From the NCBI GenBank assembly GCA_934149105.1, contig CAKPDP010000002.1, positions 1-64,000 of the forward strand: a DNA stretch of 64,000 bases, read 5' to 3'. This DNA is from an uncultured Bacilli bacterium (GTDB lineage Bacteria; Bacillota_I; Bacilli_A; RF39; UBA660). The number at the start of each line of letters is the position of its first letter. The stretch's first letter is position 1. A program made the position numbers and the translations under genes. This document shows positions 51,704-61,506 of the stretch, piece after piece. Under the pieces are notes generated by a model. The model had not been told where the DNA came from. It did no database searches and saw only the letters and a program-made list of their open reading frames with translations.

Positions 51704-53095
51704 CTAAATATTCTTAATATCCCTCTTTTTAAATATAACAAATATAGTTAAAAATAGCAATAGAAAATGAATAATATATACTATCATAGAATTTACAATT
51801 GTTACATCTACATACTTATTTAAATTACCATTTATGTAGGTCAAGAAGTCCCAATTACTAAAGATTAAATACTTAGTTATAGAATATTTACTTAAGAGAG
51901 TTAATAGAGGGTTAGACATAGTGTAAAGGCTTAGAGTAAATAATGAAGAGAAGATAGAATTTAAAAAGATGGTACTTAAAGCAAAACTAAGAGTAAGAAT
52001 TAGAATTAACTTTGGTAAAGATATGAATATTCTTAAAAACATATAGATATAGAGAGGATATTCTCTTAAAGATTTTAAGTTAAAATCATATACTACTATA
52101 GGGATTTTCAAACTATCAATTTTAAAGATTAGACTACCTACCCATAATTCACTTATAATTAAGAAAATAATAGAGAGCAAAAGAATTATTATACAAGTTA
52201 AATATTTGCTTAAAATAATTTGAGTTCTAGAATAAGGCTTTATTAGTAGTTGTTTAATAGTTCTTTTAGAGTACTCTTCACTAATAATACTAGAAGAAAT
52301 AAAAATTATAATGATAACTAAAAATAGTTCATAATCTTCAACGATTGTTTTAAGGCACCCTCTAAGATCATTTTCTTTATTGATATTTTGCTTGGTAGTT
52401 ATTATATATTTGGATAGTTGCTGTTCTTCTTTTAAATTATTAAAAGTTATTTTTTCTTCATAAGTGTAAGGAGTCGAGAGATTATTTAATTTTTGAGAAG
52501 ATTGGTAATAGCCTTCTACCGCTTCATTTAAATAGGTAGTGCTATAATTAATATTATTTTTTATTCTTAAAGATAAGACTTCTTTTTGTAATAATAATTC
52601 TTTATTTTGAGGATCAACTTCTAAATCAGATTTTATTTTATCTAAATCTTGATTAATAAAATAGATATTATCATTTTGAGTAAATTTTTCTCGATACTTA
52701 TTATAAAGTTCTTGATAAGAAGCTTCTTTTAGGGAATCTGGTTCTTTATATTTATAATAATTGAGGTTATAGACGATATCATAAAAATAGTTATTTACAG
52801 TATTATATTGAAAGGAATTTGGAGGATAACTTATTTTTAATTTTAATAGGTCTAAATCAGTTAAAAGAGAAATATATTCTGAACTGTCTTGATTTAAGCC
52901 TTTTAACTTAGTTTCTAAAGCTTTAATTTCTTCCTTAGAAGTATCTTTATCATTTAGATAAAGACCATCAGTGGTGTAAGTAGTTTTATAGAGAATATTA
53001 TTTAAAACTAAAAATAATAACATAATTAGATAGAGAATATAGATCGCTTTTTTATGAAATATCTTATATAATTCATTAGTAATTAAATTAATCAT
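51704..53095 (-). CDS. ABC-2 type permease with large extracytoplasmic loop
   Basis: 463 residues. Helix 1 (AIYILYLIMLLFLVLNNILY), a helical loop of about 240 residues (EEIKALETKLKGLNQDSSEY ...), then five to six helices at the C-terminal half (DYELFLVIIIIFISSSIISE; FLLLFLTIFVIFK). BcrB/LanFEG-like type of self-protection exporters. ATG 53095 overlaps the end of the ATPase gene (ATGATTAA). Substrate unknown. Confidence 0.8.
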   Translation of the reverse strand: MINLITNELYKIFHKKAIYILYLIMLLFLVLNNILYKTTYTTDGLYLNDKDTSKEEIKALETKLKGLNQDSSEYISLLTDLDLLKLKISYPPNSFQYNTVNNYFYDIVYNLNYYKYKEPDSLKEASYQELYNKYREKFTQNDNIYFINQDLDKIKSDLEVDPQNKELLLQKEVLSLRIKNNINYSTTYLNEAVEGYYQSSQKLNNLSTPYTYEEKITFNNLKEEQQLSKYIITTKQNINKENDLRGCLKTIVEDYELFLVIIIIFISSSIISEEYSKRTIKQLLIKPYSRTQIILSKYLTCIIILLLSIIFLIISELWVGSLIFKIDSLKIPIVVYDFNLKSLREYPLYIYMFLRIFISLPKLILILTLSFALSTIFLNSIFSSLFTLSLYTMSNPLLTLLSKYSITKYLIFSNWDFLTYINGNLNKYVDVTIVNSMIVYIIHFLLLFLTIFVIFKKRDIKNI

Positions 53096-53966
53096 TAGAG
53101 ATTCCCGTCCTTTCAAAGAATAATTGTTCTAAAGAAGATGTTTCTTTACTTATTTCATATATTTTGATGTTGTTATCTAAAAGAATTTTTAGTACTTGAT
53201 TTAAATTAGTATTATTTTTTACTAGGATAGTATTTTGATTAAGAATATTTAAGTTATAATTAGTTAAGTTTCGGCTGTCATCTACTTTAATTAGATAATT
53301 GTTATTAAAAGCTTCTTTAAGAGAAGTATTATATAGTAACTTGCCATTTTTTATTAAACAAATATTGGTACAGAAAGTTTCTAATTCACTTAAAATATGA
53401 CTAGAGATTAGGATTGCTTTCTTTTGAGTTTGGGCTAAATTCAAAAGTAAATTTCGGATATCTTTTACACCTTGAGGATCGAGTCCATTAAAGGGTTCAT
53501 CTAATATTAGTAATTTAGGATCAGGGACTAGGGCTAGAGCGATTCCTAGGCGACCACGCATTCCTAGAGAATAAGTAGTTACTTTATTATGAATACTTTT
53601 TTCTAAGCCTACTAATTTTACAATTTCATTTAATTTATCTATAGAAACGTTATATAGTCTAGAGGCTAAGAGAAGATTTTGAAAGCCTGTTAAATACATG
53701 TAGGTATCTGGTTCTTCGATGATAGCCCCAACTTCTTGGATAGCTTTTTTATAATTTTTAGTAATACTATTATTATTAATTAGGACAGTACCACCAGTTA
53801 TTTTAGTAAGTCCTAAAATCATTTTGATAATAGTAGTTTTACCAGCTCCATTAGGTCCAATAAAACCTAATATTTCTCCTTCAGAAATAGAAAAGGAAAC
53901 ATTCTTAATAATCTCTTCTTTCTTTATTATTTTTACTAGATTACTACACTCTAATATTTTAGTCAT
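53088..53966 (-). CDS. ABC transporter ATPase (bacitracin/lantibiotic-type)
   Basis: 292 residues. Walker A GPNGAGKTT, signature YSLGMRGRLG (LGMRGR variant), Walker B LLILDEPFNGLDP, ISSHILSE. ATG 53966 follows AGGAGGTTTTCT; upstream in-frame starts lie inside radC. Pairs with the permease; such pairs often export lipopeptides or peptide antibiotics (family knowledge). Confidence 0.93.
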   Translation of the reverse strand: MTKILECSNLVKIIKKEEIIKNVSFSISEGEILGFIGPNGAGKTTIIKMILGLTKITGGTVLINNNSITKNYKKAIQEVGAIIEEPDTYMYLTGFQNLLLASRLYNVSIDKLNEIVKLVGLEKSIHNKVTTYSLGMRGRLGIALALVPDPKLLILDEPFNGLDPQGVKDIRNLLLNLAQTQKKAILISSHILSELETFCTNICLIKNGKLLYNTSLKEAFNNNYLIKVDDSRNLTNYNLNILNQNTILVKNNTNLNQVLKILLDNNIKIYEISKETSSLEQLFFERTGISND

Positions 53967-53982
53967 AGAAAACCTCCTCAAT

Positions 53983-54660
53983 TTATAAATTAGAATTTTC
54001 ATAAAAACTATAATAATTGTTGTTACCAATTATCAAGTGATCTATTAAGGGAATGGAATGGAGAAGACTTATTTCCTTTATCTTTTTTGTTATTTCAAGA
54101 TCTTCTTTACTGGGAGTAGCATCTCCAGACGGATGATTATGAATACAGATTATATAGGTAGCAGATAAAAGATAAGCTTCTCTAAATATATCTCTAGGAT
54201 GAACTAAACTATAATTTATACTTCCTTTGAATAATAATTTATGAGAAAGATATTTTTTCTTATTATCAAGATAGAGAACATAAAACTCTTCTTGTTTTTT
54301 ATCTTTAAAGAGATAATTAAAATATTTAATAATATTTAGGGGATTAGTACATTCAATTATGTCATCGAGATTAGTTTCAGCATATACTCTTCTTCCTAAT
54401 TCTAGAGCTGCTTGCAATTCAATGGCCTTAACAAGGCCTATTCCTTTAATACTAGTTAATTCTTTTAGAGATAGTGTTTTTAAAGATTTAATATTAGGTA
54501 TTTTTTCAAGAATTAAACAAGATAATTCTTTGACAGAACAAGATCTAGTACCAGTTTTTAAAATTATTTCAATTAATTCTTCATTAGTTAAATTTGAAGC
54601 CCCTACTTTTATTAATCGTTCTCGTGGTTTATCATTGTTAGGAATATTTTTAAAATTCAT
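53983..54660 (-). CDS. radC: RadC-family JAMM/MPN+ protein
   Basis: 225 residues. HhH-type N-terminus (LKELTSIKGIGLVKAIELQA) and JAMM metal site HNHPSGDATPSKED. Proposed metal-dependent nuclease or peptidase; the old repair role is not supported. First gene of the run down to recO. Confidence 0.92.
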   Translation of the reverse strand: MNFKNIPNNDKPRERLIKVGASNLTNEELIEIILKTGTRSCSVKELSCLILEKIPNIKSLKTLSLKELTSIKGIGLVKAIELQAALELGRRVYAETNLDDIIECTNPLNIIKYFNYLFKDKKQEEFYVLYLDNKKKYLSHKLLFKGSINYSLVHPRDIFREAYLLSATYIICIHNHPSGDATPSKEDLEITKKIKEISLLHSIPLIDHLIIGNNNYYSFYENSNL

Positions 54661-54730
54661 CTTTTTCCCCCTTCATTAGTATTATTAGAGATATTTACGG
54701 AAAAACCTTTTTTTCAGAAGAATTTATAAA

Positions 54731-54766
54731 AAAATTAATATGATTGATTAGTCATATTAATTTTTT
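54731..54766 (-). terminator. Terminator upstream of radC
   Basis: Stem TTAATATGA/TCATATTAA, A-run and T-run on either side; serves the lipase-like gene upstream. Nothing else seen in 54661-54869. Confidence 0.75.
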
Positions 54767-54869
54767 AAAAGTTAAAATTACTATTTAACCTATAACTATA
54801 AAAGAAAGTAAAATGATGGTAAGGAAATAAGTAAATGAGCATAGATTATGATCATAATAATATTAATCT

Positions 54870-56183
54870 TTAGGTTAAATCTTGAACAAATTTTAAAATA
54901 TTTTGTTGAGTTTGTTGAGAATAAATATTGCCTTTTTCTTCATAACAATGAATTAATTTAATACGAGAATGGGGATAATAATTTAAGGTATGTGGAACAT
55001 TAAGATTTGTTAACTTTTGATCTAGAGCTTGGGCTTCTTTCCAAAAGGTAGCAGTATTTCCATCAGAAATAAAGGTCTTAGGATAATTAGAATTAACATA
55101 ATTAAAGACAGAGGTTTCTTTTAGATAAGAATTATTGGTTAGATCTATTTCTTGATAATAAAGTCTACCCATATTATAAAATAACCAATCATAAAGAAGA
55201 TTATTAGTTTTACCAATATTGTTACTGCGATAAAATCCCCCTTCTAAGATTAAGCCTTTCAATTGATTTCCTTGAAGATAAGGAATTTCTTCTAAAAGGC
55301 TGGCATAATCAGGATTAGTTTCCAGATTAGTCAAGGATGAGGCTAAGTTAGCACCTGCTGACTGACCAATTAAAATGATAGAACTCATATTTAAATTTAA
55401 TTTTTCGGAATTATCTAATAGATATTTTAAGCCTTCATGTAATTGTTTAATGGGAGTTGGGTAATGATTTTGAGGGGTTAGAGCATAATCTAAAGAGACA
55501 ACATTATAATTATTGGTAATAAAAGTATAAATAGTAGAATTTTTAAAATTATTATCCATTGTTAAAGGATTACCTGGAACTTTATCACCCCAAAGGAAGC
55601 CTCCTTTATGAAGGTAGATTATAGTAGGTTTAGATAAATCAGTAGTTGTATAATAGATGTCTAGGTAACTATTAGGATAATTTTTACTATAAGTTAGATT
55701 GGCATTAAGAGTTATATTATTACTTAGAATATGGGTTCCAGTTTCTATTATAGTGGTTGTATTTTTTATGTTATATAACTTACGAATAATTGGAAGAGTT
55801 AGACTGGGATCTATGGTAGTTATAGTTATAAATAAAGAAGGGATAATAGTTAAAGAAAAAATTATCAAACTTAGAGAATGATGGTTAACTTTTTTTAAGT
55901 ATTTAAAAAATAGATAGTCCCCTACTCCTAATAAAAAGATTCCTAAGGCTACAATGAAAAGGCGATAAGGAAAGAAGAAAGAGAGTAGAGAAATGATAGT
56001 TATAAATTTAAATAAATAATTTGATTTTTGGTGAAAACAACTTAAAAAAAGAGTAAACAAAAAAGCTATTGGACTTATTATTCTGGGTATATTTATGCAG
56101 AATTGATAACTAATTCCAAATAAGATATAGATAATACCAATATAACTTAGAGATTGGTTAGAAATAAGTCTTTTTATTTTCAT
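54870..56183 (-). CDS. Membrane-bound alpha/beta hydrolase (lipase/esterase-like)
   Basis: 437 residues. About five N-terminal helices (SYIGIIYILFGISYQFCI; FLFTLFLSCFHQ; ITIISLLSFFFPYRLFIVA), then a hormone-sensitive-lipase/esterase-type domain: YLHKGGFLWGDK (oxyanion), DYALTPQNHYPTPIKQ, nucleophile LIGQSAGANLAS, Asp in TFISDGNTATFW, His in HSRIKLIHC. ATG 56183 follows AGAGGTAAAT. Likely hydrolyses an ester or amide outside the cell. Just downstream of trpS. Confidence 0.8.
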   Translation of the reverse strand: MKIKRLISNQSLSYIGIIYILFGISYQFCINIPRIISPIAFLFTLFLSCFHQKSNYLFKFITIISLLSFFFPYRLFIVALGIFLLGVGDYLFFKYLKKVNHHSLSLIIFSLTIIPSLFITITTIDPSLTLPIIRKLYNIKNTTTIIETGTHILSNNITLNANLTYSKNYPNSYLDIYYTTTDLSKPTIIYLHKGGFLWGDKVPGNPLTMDNNFKNSTIYTFITNNYNVVSLDYALTPQNHYPTPIKQLHEGLKYLLDNSEKLNLNMSSIILIGQSAGANLASSLTNLETNPDYASLLEEIPYLQGNQLKGLILEGGFYRSNNIGKTNNLLYDWLFYNMGRLYYQEIDLTNNSYLKETSVFNYVNSNYPKTFISDGNTATFWKEAQALDQKLTNLNVPHTLNYYPHSRIKLIHCYEEKGNIYSQQTQQNILKFVQDLT

Positions 56184-56196
56184 ATTTACCTCTTTC

Positions 56197-57201
56197 TTAA
56201 TCAAAATAATCAATTTTCATAGCTTTTTTGACATTCTTTAAAGTTTCTTGGGCTCTAGTTTCAGCGGCTTTTGTTCCTTCTAAGAGAATACTTTTTACTT
56301 CTTCAGGATGATTTTCATAATAAGATCTTTTAGTACGAAAATCTTGTAAAAAGGCTGTTAAATTTTTTACTAATTCTTTTTTGCACTGAACACAACCTCT
56401 AGAACCTTTTTTACATTCTTGACATATTTTGGATAATTCAGGATTATTGGTTACTTTATGATAGTAATATACCATACAGATATCAGGATTAGCAGGATCA
56501 TCTTTTTTTATCTTGTTAGGATCGGTTACAGCACTCATGACTTTTTTATTCAATTCTTCATCACTATCTTTAAGATAAATAGCATTTCCTAGACTTTTAC
56601 CCATTTTTTCGTTACCATCTAGGCCTTTAATACGCGCTATAGGAGCTAGATAAGGTTCGGGTTCAATTAGAGTGTCACCATATATTTTATTGAATTTTCT
56701 TACTATTTCACGACACTGCTCGATTAGAGGCAATTGATCTTCACCAACGGGAATTAAGTCTCCATGCAAAGCTGTTATATCGGCAGCCTGAGAAACAGGA
56801 TAACCAACAAAACCATAGGTTACGCTTTCTCCATCGTTACCAAAAATCTTTTTCTTTTGAGCTATTTCAGTTTTGACAGTAGGATTACGATATAATCTAG
56901 CCATAGTAACTAAATTAGAATAAAAGACAGTTAGCTCGGCTATTTCTGGAAGAGAAGATTGTAAGAAAATATGAGCTTTCTTAGGATCTATTCCACACGC
57001 TAAAAGATCAATTGTTAATTCTTCGATATTTTTTCTGACTTTATCAGGATTATCAAAATTATCAGTTAAAGCTTGAACATCAGCGATTTCTATAAATGTA
57101 TCATATTTATCTTGTAGTTTTATCCAGTTAGATACAGCTCCAAAATAATGGCCTAAATGTAAATTACCAGTAGGTCTAATACCTGTTAATATTGTTTTCA
57201 A
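56197..57201 (-). CDS. trpS: Tryptophanyl-tRNA synthetase
   Basis: 334 residues. GIRPTGNLHLGHYFGAV (class I, HxGH), KMGKSLGN, and a Cys cluster CQECKKGSRGCVQCKKEL near residue 265. Length is normal. The start is probably TTG 57201, eight bases after GAGG; the GTG at 57210 lies inside the Shine-Dalgarno. No T-box precedes it, unlike ileS and glyS here. A -10 TATAAT lies about 60 bases upstream. Confidence 0.96.
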   Translation of the reverse strand: MKTILTGIRPTGNLHLGHYFGAVSNWIKLQDKYDTFIEIADVQALTDNFDNPDKVRKNIEELTIDLLACGIDPKKAHIFLQSSLPEIAELTVFYSNLVTMARLYRNPTVKTEIAQKKKIFGNDGESVTYGFVGYPVSQAADITALHGDLIPVGEDQLPLIEQCREIVRKFNKIYGDTLIEPEPYLAPIARIKGLDGNEKMGKSLGNAIYLKDSDEELNKKVMSAVTDPNKIKKDDPANPDICMVYYYHKVTNNPELSKICQECKKGSRGCVQCKKELVKNLTAFLQDFRTKRSYYENHPEEVKSILLEGTKAAETRAQETLKNVKKAMKIDYFD

Positions 57202-57290
57202 TATAATCACCTCTCTAATTTTAAATTCATGAAATTAATATAATTATATCAGAACTTATCTATTTAATAAAGATATGATAAATATAAATT

Positions 57291-57316
57291 AAAAAAAATA
57301 GATATTTCTATCTATT
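57291..57316 (-). terminator. tRNA-Met terminator
   Basis: Stem ATAGATA/TATCTAT, GAAA loop, then a run of seven T. Confidence 0.8.
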
Positions 57317-57327
57317 ATAATTCATAT

Positions 57328-57404
57328 TGGTAGCGAGAGGGGGATTTGAACCCTCGACACCGCGGGTATGAACCGCGTGCTCTAGCCAACTGAGCTATCT
57401 CGCC
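57328..57404 (-). tRNA. tRNA-Met (CAT), elongator type
   Basis: 77 nt with encoded CCA. Acceptor GGCGAGA, D-arm GCTCAGTTGGCTAGAGC, anticodon loop TTCATAC (CAT), T-loop GGTTCAAATC. The G1-U72 start and D-loop match elongator tRNA-Met rather than the initiator. Own promoter and terminator. Confidence 0.95.
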
Positions 57405-57432
57405 AGAACCATTTTCCCTTGGGAACAATATA

Positions 57433-57461
57433 ATCTTATCATATTTATGATATTTTGACAA
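57433..57461 (-). promoter_or_regulatory. tRNA-Met promoter
   Basis: TTGTCA (57461-57456), 17-nt spacer, TAAGAT (57438-57433). Confidence 0.6.
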
Positions 57462-57539
57462 TATTTATTGTTTATTTTTTTTAGAAAATGGCTATTTAGA
57501 ATAGAAAGCCAATAATTAGCAAATAATTTAAAGGGATAA

Positions 57540-58502
57540 TTATTTTTTACCACTAAAGACTTCATACCAGGATTTAATGTTATCTTTACCAATTGTTAAA
57601 TATTTTTTAATAATAGTCCAAGAAATATTAGTTTGCTTTTTAATATTAGACCAAACTTCTTTAGCTGTATCACAATAAGAATTATTGGAATTACAAATAG
57701 TAGCAGTTAATTCAAAATATTTGGCCGCTATTAAGTTTTTAACATCATGATATTTAGAAGATAATTCTTCTTTATAATCAGGAAAGAGACTATCTATTTG
57801 GTTATCAATTTTAAAAGTAATATTTAAAACTTTAAGTTTAGCAGTAGTAGATAAATCTTTAAATTTATGATTTTTAATTTCACCATCATAAAAGAGAAAA
57901 TCAACAAGAGTAATAAAAGTTGTCTTAGCTTTTTCTTTGAAGGAACTAGTGGCACTGTAAGTGGCTATTTCCTTTGAGGCAGAGTTAAAATAAGCAATAA
58001 CATCATCTTCAGTAGTTTCCTTCTCAGAGGTAATTGTTGGTTCAGAGGTTGAATTTGAAGAAGATGAAGTTTGAATCTCTGGGGAAGATGAAGATGAATT
58101 TTCGGAATTAGAAGGAGTTTCCTTACTAGAATTAGAAGTATCTTGATAAGACTCAGTAGTGTCATTCGAGGTATTTTCTTTCTTCTTGGTAGTACTTATT
58201 AGTTCTAAGGAGACTAAATCAATAGTACTAGGATCAGTATTATGAACTTTGCCTTTATAAGTTATATAGATAAGATCTTGTAATTTATAAGTATCTTTAG
58301 TGTAAATAATAAAACTAGAACTGGTTTTAGCTTCTTTTTCAGTTGATAAAGGAGTTACTATCAGGTAATTGTTTTTAATTTCGGTAACAGTTCCATAGAA
58401 AGAATTTAGTTGATTATTATTTTGGCGATAAATTAAGGCAATGGCAATAGTAATTATAATAATTAAAATAATTATTATTAGAGATATTTTTTTACTTTTC
58501 AT
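57540..58502 (-). CDS. Membrane-anchored surface protein with Ser-rich linker
   Basis: 320 residues. Signal-anchor (IIIILIIIITIAIALIY), a small beta domain (FYGTVTEIKNNYLIVTPLST ... IYITYKGKVHNTD) like an OB-type fold, a Ser/Thr/Glu linker (about 110-165), and a helical C-terminal domain with one Cys pair (TICNSNNSYCDTAKEVW). No family recognised. A weak hairpin (TGGCT/AGCCA) lies beyond the stop. Attached outside the membrane. Confidence 0.7.
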   Translation of the reverse strand: MKSKKISLIIIILIIIITIAIALIYRQNNNQLNSFYGTVTEIKNNYLIVTPLSTEKEAKTSSSFIIYTKDTYKLQDLIYITYKGKVHNTDPSTIDLVSLELISTTKKKENTSNDTTESYQDTSNSSKETPSNSENSSSSSPEIQTSSSSNSTSEPTITSEKETTEDDVIAYFNSASKEIATYSATSSFKEKAKTTFITLVDFLFYDGEIKNHKFKDLSTTAKLKVLNITFKIDNQIDSLFPDYKEELSSKYHDVKNLIAAKYFELTATICNSNNSYCDTAKEVWSNIKKQTNISWTIIKKYLTIGKDNIKSWYEVFSGKK

Positions 58503-58573
58503 ATTATTCCTCTTTTCTTGTTACAGATATTTTAGCATATTTTTAAATATTAGCAAGAGTTTGGGTAATAATT

Positions 58574-58613
58574 AAAAGAATATTAGGTAGAGGGCTAGCC
58601 CAAATATTCTTTT
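58574..58613 (-). terminator. Terminator overlapping the HPt stop codon
   Basis: Stem AAAAGAATATT/AATATTCTTTT with inner GGGCTAGCCC. Confidence 0.6.
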
Positions 58614-58951
58614 ACGACTTTAATAATGCGATTAGTTTCCGCTACTAAATCTTCATAGTGAGTATTTATGTATTCTTGATTATGGTTTTGACTTTCTATT
58701 TGATGATTGTAGGCTAATTCGGCAAGATGGGTAAAACCTAAGTATTTGGAATCACTTTTTAGAGCATGAACTAAGATGGCATAATTTTCAAGGTCACCTT
58801 GATTTTTATATTTTTCAATATTGGGCATTCTAGTTTCGCTTTCAGTTAGAAAATCAGCTAGGGTATCATTATACATATCTACATCCCCTAATAATTCAAT
58901 GGCTGTATCGGTATCAATATCATTATCTTGTAAAAATGTTAATTCTTGCAT
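58595..58951 (-). CDS. HPt-domain phosphotransfer protein
   Basis: 118 residues, a stand-alone four-helix histidine phosphotransfer domain. Active-site helix YAILVHALKSDSKYLGF (His in HALKS), preceded by FLTESETRMPNIEKYK. HPt proteins relay phosphate between a hybrid kinase receiver and a response regulator. The only hybrid kinase in the window is at 25278, so it is a candidate partner (inference). A TTGCAT-17-TAGACT promoter lies upstream, and it sits just downstream of the ftsZ terminator. Confidence 0.85.
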   Translation of the reverse strand: MQELTFLQDNDIDTDTAIELLGDVDMYNDTLADFLTESETRMPNIEKYKNQGDLENYAILVHALKSDSKYLGFTHLAELAYNHQIESQNHNQEYINTHYEDLVAETNRIIKVVKEYLG

Positions 58952-59022
58952 TTTATTTCCTCCTATGATATCAGTCTAGCATTAATTGATTGATTATGCA
59001 ACAAAATTATTAAAATATGAGA

Positions 59023-59053
59023 AAAGAAAAAAAAGAATAGCAAGGGCTATTCT
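59023..59053 (-). terminator. ftsAZ terminator
   Basis: Stem AGAATAGC/GCTATTCT followed by TTTTTTTT, next to the ftsZ stop. Confidence 0.85.
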
Positions 59054-60149
59054 AGAAATTATCTTTATCTCTTAGGAAAGGTGGAATATCAAAATCGGAC
59101 ATGCTATCGTCGTCAGAAGAAAGATTGTTTTTATGTAAATCTTCTCTTCTAGTAGTATTCATAGAATTTATATTATGATATAGAGGTTCGGTTTTATTTT
59201 CAAAACCAGTAGCGATAACGGTTACAATTACTTCATCGTTAAGGTTTTCATTTATTACAGCTCCAAAGATAGTATTTATATCAGTATTAGCAGCACTTCT
59301 AATTATTTCAGCAGCTTCTTCTACTTCAAATAATGTTAAGGAAGAACCACCAGTAACATTGATAATGGCATCGGTTGCACCTTCGATAGAAGTTTCTAAT
59401 AATGGTGAAGATACGGCTTGTTTAGCAGCTTCAACTGCTCTACCCTCTCCAGAACCAACACCAATACCGATTAGGGCATTACCACGATCTTTCATTACAG
59501 CTTTAACGTCTGCAAAGTCTAGGTTTACTAAGCCCGCTACGGCGATTAAGTCTGATATAGATTGAACACCACGATGAAGGACATTATCTACTTCACGGAA
59601 AGCATCTAACATAGGAGTGCTTTTATCTATTAGTTCTCTTAATCGATCGTTAGGAATAACGATTAAGGTATCAACATGTTTCTTTAATTCTTCTAGGCCT
59701 TTTACGGCTTGATCCATTCTTTTCTTACCTTCAAAACTGAAAGGCTTAGTAACTATTCCAACGGTTAGAGCTCCTAAATCTTGAGCAATTTCCGCTACGA
59801 CGGGAGCAGCACCAGTACCAGTTCCACCACCCATACCACAAGTTACGAAAACCATATCGGCACCTTGAAGAGCAGCTTCAATTTCTTCTTTACTTTCTAG
59901 AGCAGCTTCTTTTCCAACTTCAGGGTTAGCACCAGCTCCTAGTCCGTTAGTTAATTCACTTCCTATTTGTAATTTTGTGGGAGCAAGTGATTTTAATAAT
60001 ACTTGTGAATCGGTATTAGCAACAATAAAATCTACTCCTTTAAGGCCAGAATCTATCATTCTATTTACGGCATTATTACCGCCACCACCAATACCAATAA
60101 CCTTAATTTTGGCTAATTGATCCATTTCTAAACCGAGCATATTATTCAT
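59052..60149 (-). CDS. ftsZ: Cell division protein FtsZ
   Basis: 365 residues. Tubulin-like GTPase: [34 protein letters not shown], and NDRLRELID; the C-terminal tail carries the conserved peptide [12 protein letters not shown] for FtsA/SepF binding. The linker is short. Start overlaps the ftsA stop (TAATG). Confidence 0.98.
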   Translation of the reverse strand: MNNMLGLEMDQLAKIKVIGIGGGGNNAVNRMIDSGLKGVDFIVANTDSQVLLKSLAPTKLQIGSELTNGLGAGANPEVGKEAALESKEEIEAALQGADMVFVTCGMGGGTGTGAAPVVAEIAQDLGALTVGIVTKPFSFEGKKRMDQAVKGLEELKKHVDTLIVIPNDRLRELIDKSTPMLDAFREVDNVLHRGVQSISDLIAVAGLVNLDFADVKAVMKDRGNALIGIGVGSGEGRAVEAAKQAVSSPLLETSIEGATDAIINVTGGSSLTLFEVEEAAEIIRSAANTDINTIFGAVINENLNDEVIVTVIATGFENKTEPLYHNINSMNTTRREDLHKNNLSSDDDSMSDFDIPPFLRDKDNF

Positions 60150-61399
60150 TACTTTTCCTCCTTATTACCAATAAAATTAGTAAAAATTCTACTTATAGCA
60201 TGATCCTTTTTGTTTTTTTCTGTAGGATTTATTAATTCTTCTGTTTCTGTATCGCTTATCATAGAATATAATCTTCCTCTAGTGTCCATTTTATCTATAA
60301 AATATTTTATCATTCCCAAAGCTGTTACATATTTATTATCTCTAACGCCTAGGGTATTAACAGTGTATATTATAACATTTTTATCAAATATTTCATATAT
60401 TAAATTTTTAAAGGATTTTATTTCTGTAAGACCACCTGTTATGATTAGGTAGTTCATTTCGTGTTTAGTTAGTAAAAGTATTTGCTTTTTGGCTAACTCT
60501 AATATTTCTGTAAGTCGGCTCATAACAACTTCTGATACTTCTAATTGATTTAATTTAACGAAATCTCCAAGAGTATTTTTTACTTCGTAGACGTCATTTA
60601 GTTGACAAAATCTTTTATGAGAACTAGCAAAACGTTCTTTTAAGGTTCTAGCATCAAAGACACTAACGCCAAAGACATAGGCTATATCTTTTTCAACGTT
60701 TATGCCACCCATCTGTAAGACTTCAGTATTCATTAATTTGCCTCTATTGATGATACTAACGGTAGTTGTATCATGGCCTAAGTTAATGATAGCACCGATT
60801 TTTCCTTCTAAATTATCGGTCTTTACTTCATGATAATCAGCCATTCCAGATAAAGCAATATCTACAACATCAAGGCCAGCTTCTTCCATGATACCTAGTA
60901 CAGAATAAACACTTTTCTTGGGTACTGATATCATTATACCTTTTATTTCTAACTTTTGTCCATTTTTACCTACGGGTTTACTAATTCCTTTATTTCCATC
61001 GATTATGAAGTCAATGGGAACAACGGTTAGTAGTTCATAGTCATCAGGAATTTTTCCATAAACGGAGTTTTTAATAACTCTATTTACATCATCAGTTGTG
61101 ATTACAGAATCATCATTTTTTATATCTTGAGAGCCTGTTACTAGCATGAAGTTAACATTATAACTAGGGATATTGACAATGACTTTTTTTACAGTTATTC
61201 CTAACATGTTGTTAATTACTTTCATACCGTCTTTGATCATATTAACAGCCAAGTTAGGATCAGTTATTAAGCCTTTGCGAACACCTTTAGATTTTATAGA
61301 ATGAGAAGCTAAGACATTAATTTTATTATTAAAGTACTCCCCTACTACAAATTTAGTAGTATCAGTTCCAATATCAATACTAGCTACAATTATTTTCAT
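60149..61399 (-). CDS. ftsA: Cell division protein FtsA
   Basis: 416 residues. Actin-like: [41 protein letters not shown]; the C-terminal amphipathic helix ([16 protein letters not shown]) tethers FtsZ to the membrane. Own promoter and no upstream ftsQ or mur genes, so this is ftsAZ detached from the dcw cluster, at least in this window. Confidence 0.96.
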   Translation of the reverse strand: MKIIVASIDIGTDTTKFVVGEYFNNKINVLASHSIKSKGVRKGLITDPNLAVNMIKDGMKVINNMLGITVKKVIVNIPSYNVNFMLVTGSQDIKNDDSVITTDDVNRVIKNSVYGKIPDDYELLTVVPIDFIIDGNKGISKPVGKNGQKLEIKGIMISVPKKSVYSVLGIMEEAGLDVVDIALSGMADYHEVKTDNLEGKIGAIINLGHDTTTVSIINRGKLMNTEVLQMGGINVEKDIAYVFGVSVFDARTLKERFASSHKRFCQLNDVYEVKNTLGDFVKLNQLEVSEVVMSRLTEILELAKKQILLLTKHEMNYLIITGGLTEIKSFKNLIYEIFDKNVIIYTVNTLGVRDNKYVTALGMIKYFIDKMDTRGRLYSMISDTETEELINPTEKNKKDHAISRIFTNFIGNKEEK

Positions 61400-61429
61400 G
61401 ATACCACTCTCCTAAAATGATACAACTTA

Positions 61430-61458
61430 ATTATACAATAAATATATTTTAATTGCAA
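61430..61458 (-). promoter_or_regulatory. ftsAZ promoter
   Basis: TTGCAA (61458-61453), 17-nt spacer, TATAAT (61435-61430). Confidence 0.75.
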
Positions 61459-61470
61459 TAAGGTAAAATT

Positions 61471-61492
61471 AAAAAGGCTTAGAATATAAGCC
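61471..61492 (-). terminator. Terminator of the activase gene
   Basis: Stem GGCTTA/TAAGCC followed by TTTTT. Confidence 0.7.
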
Positions 61493-61506
61493 CATTATGA
61501 ATTTTT

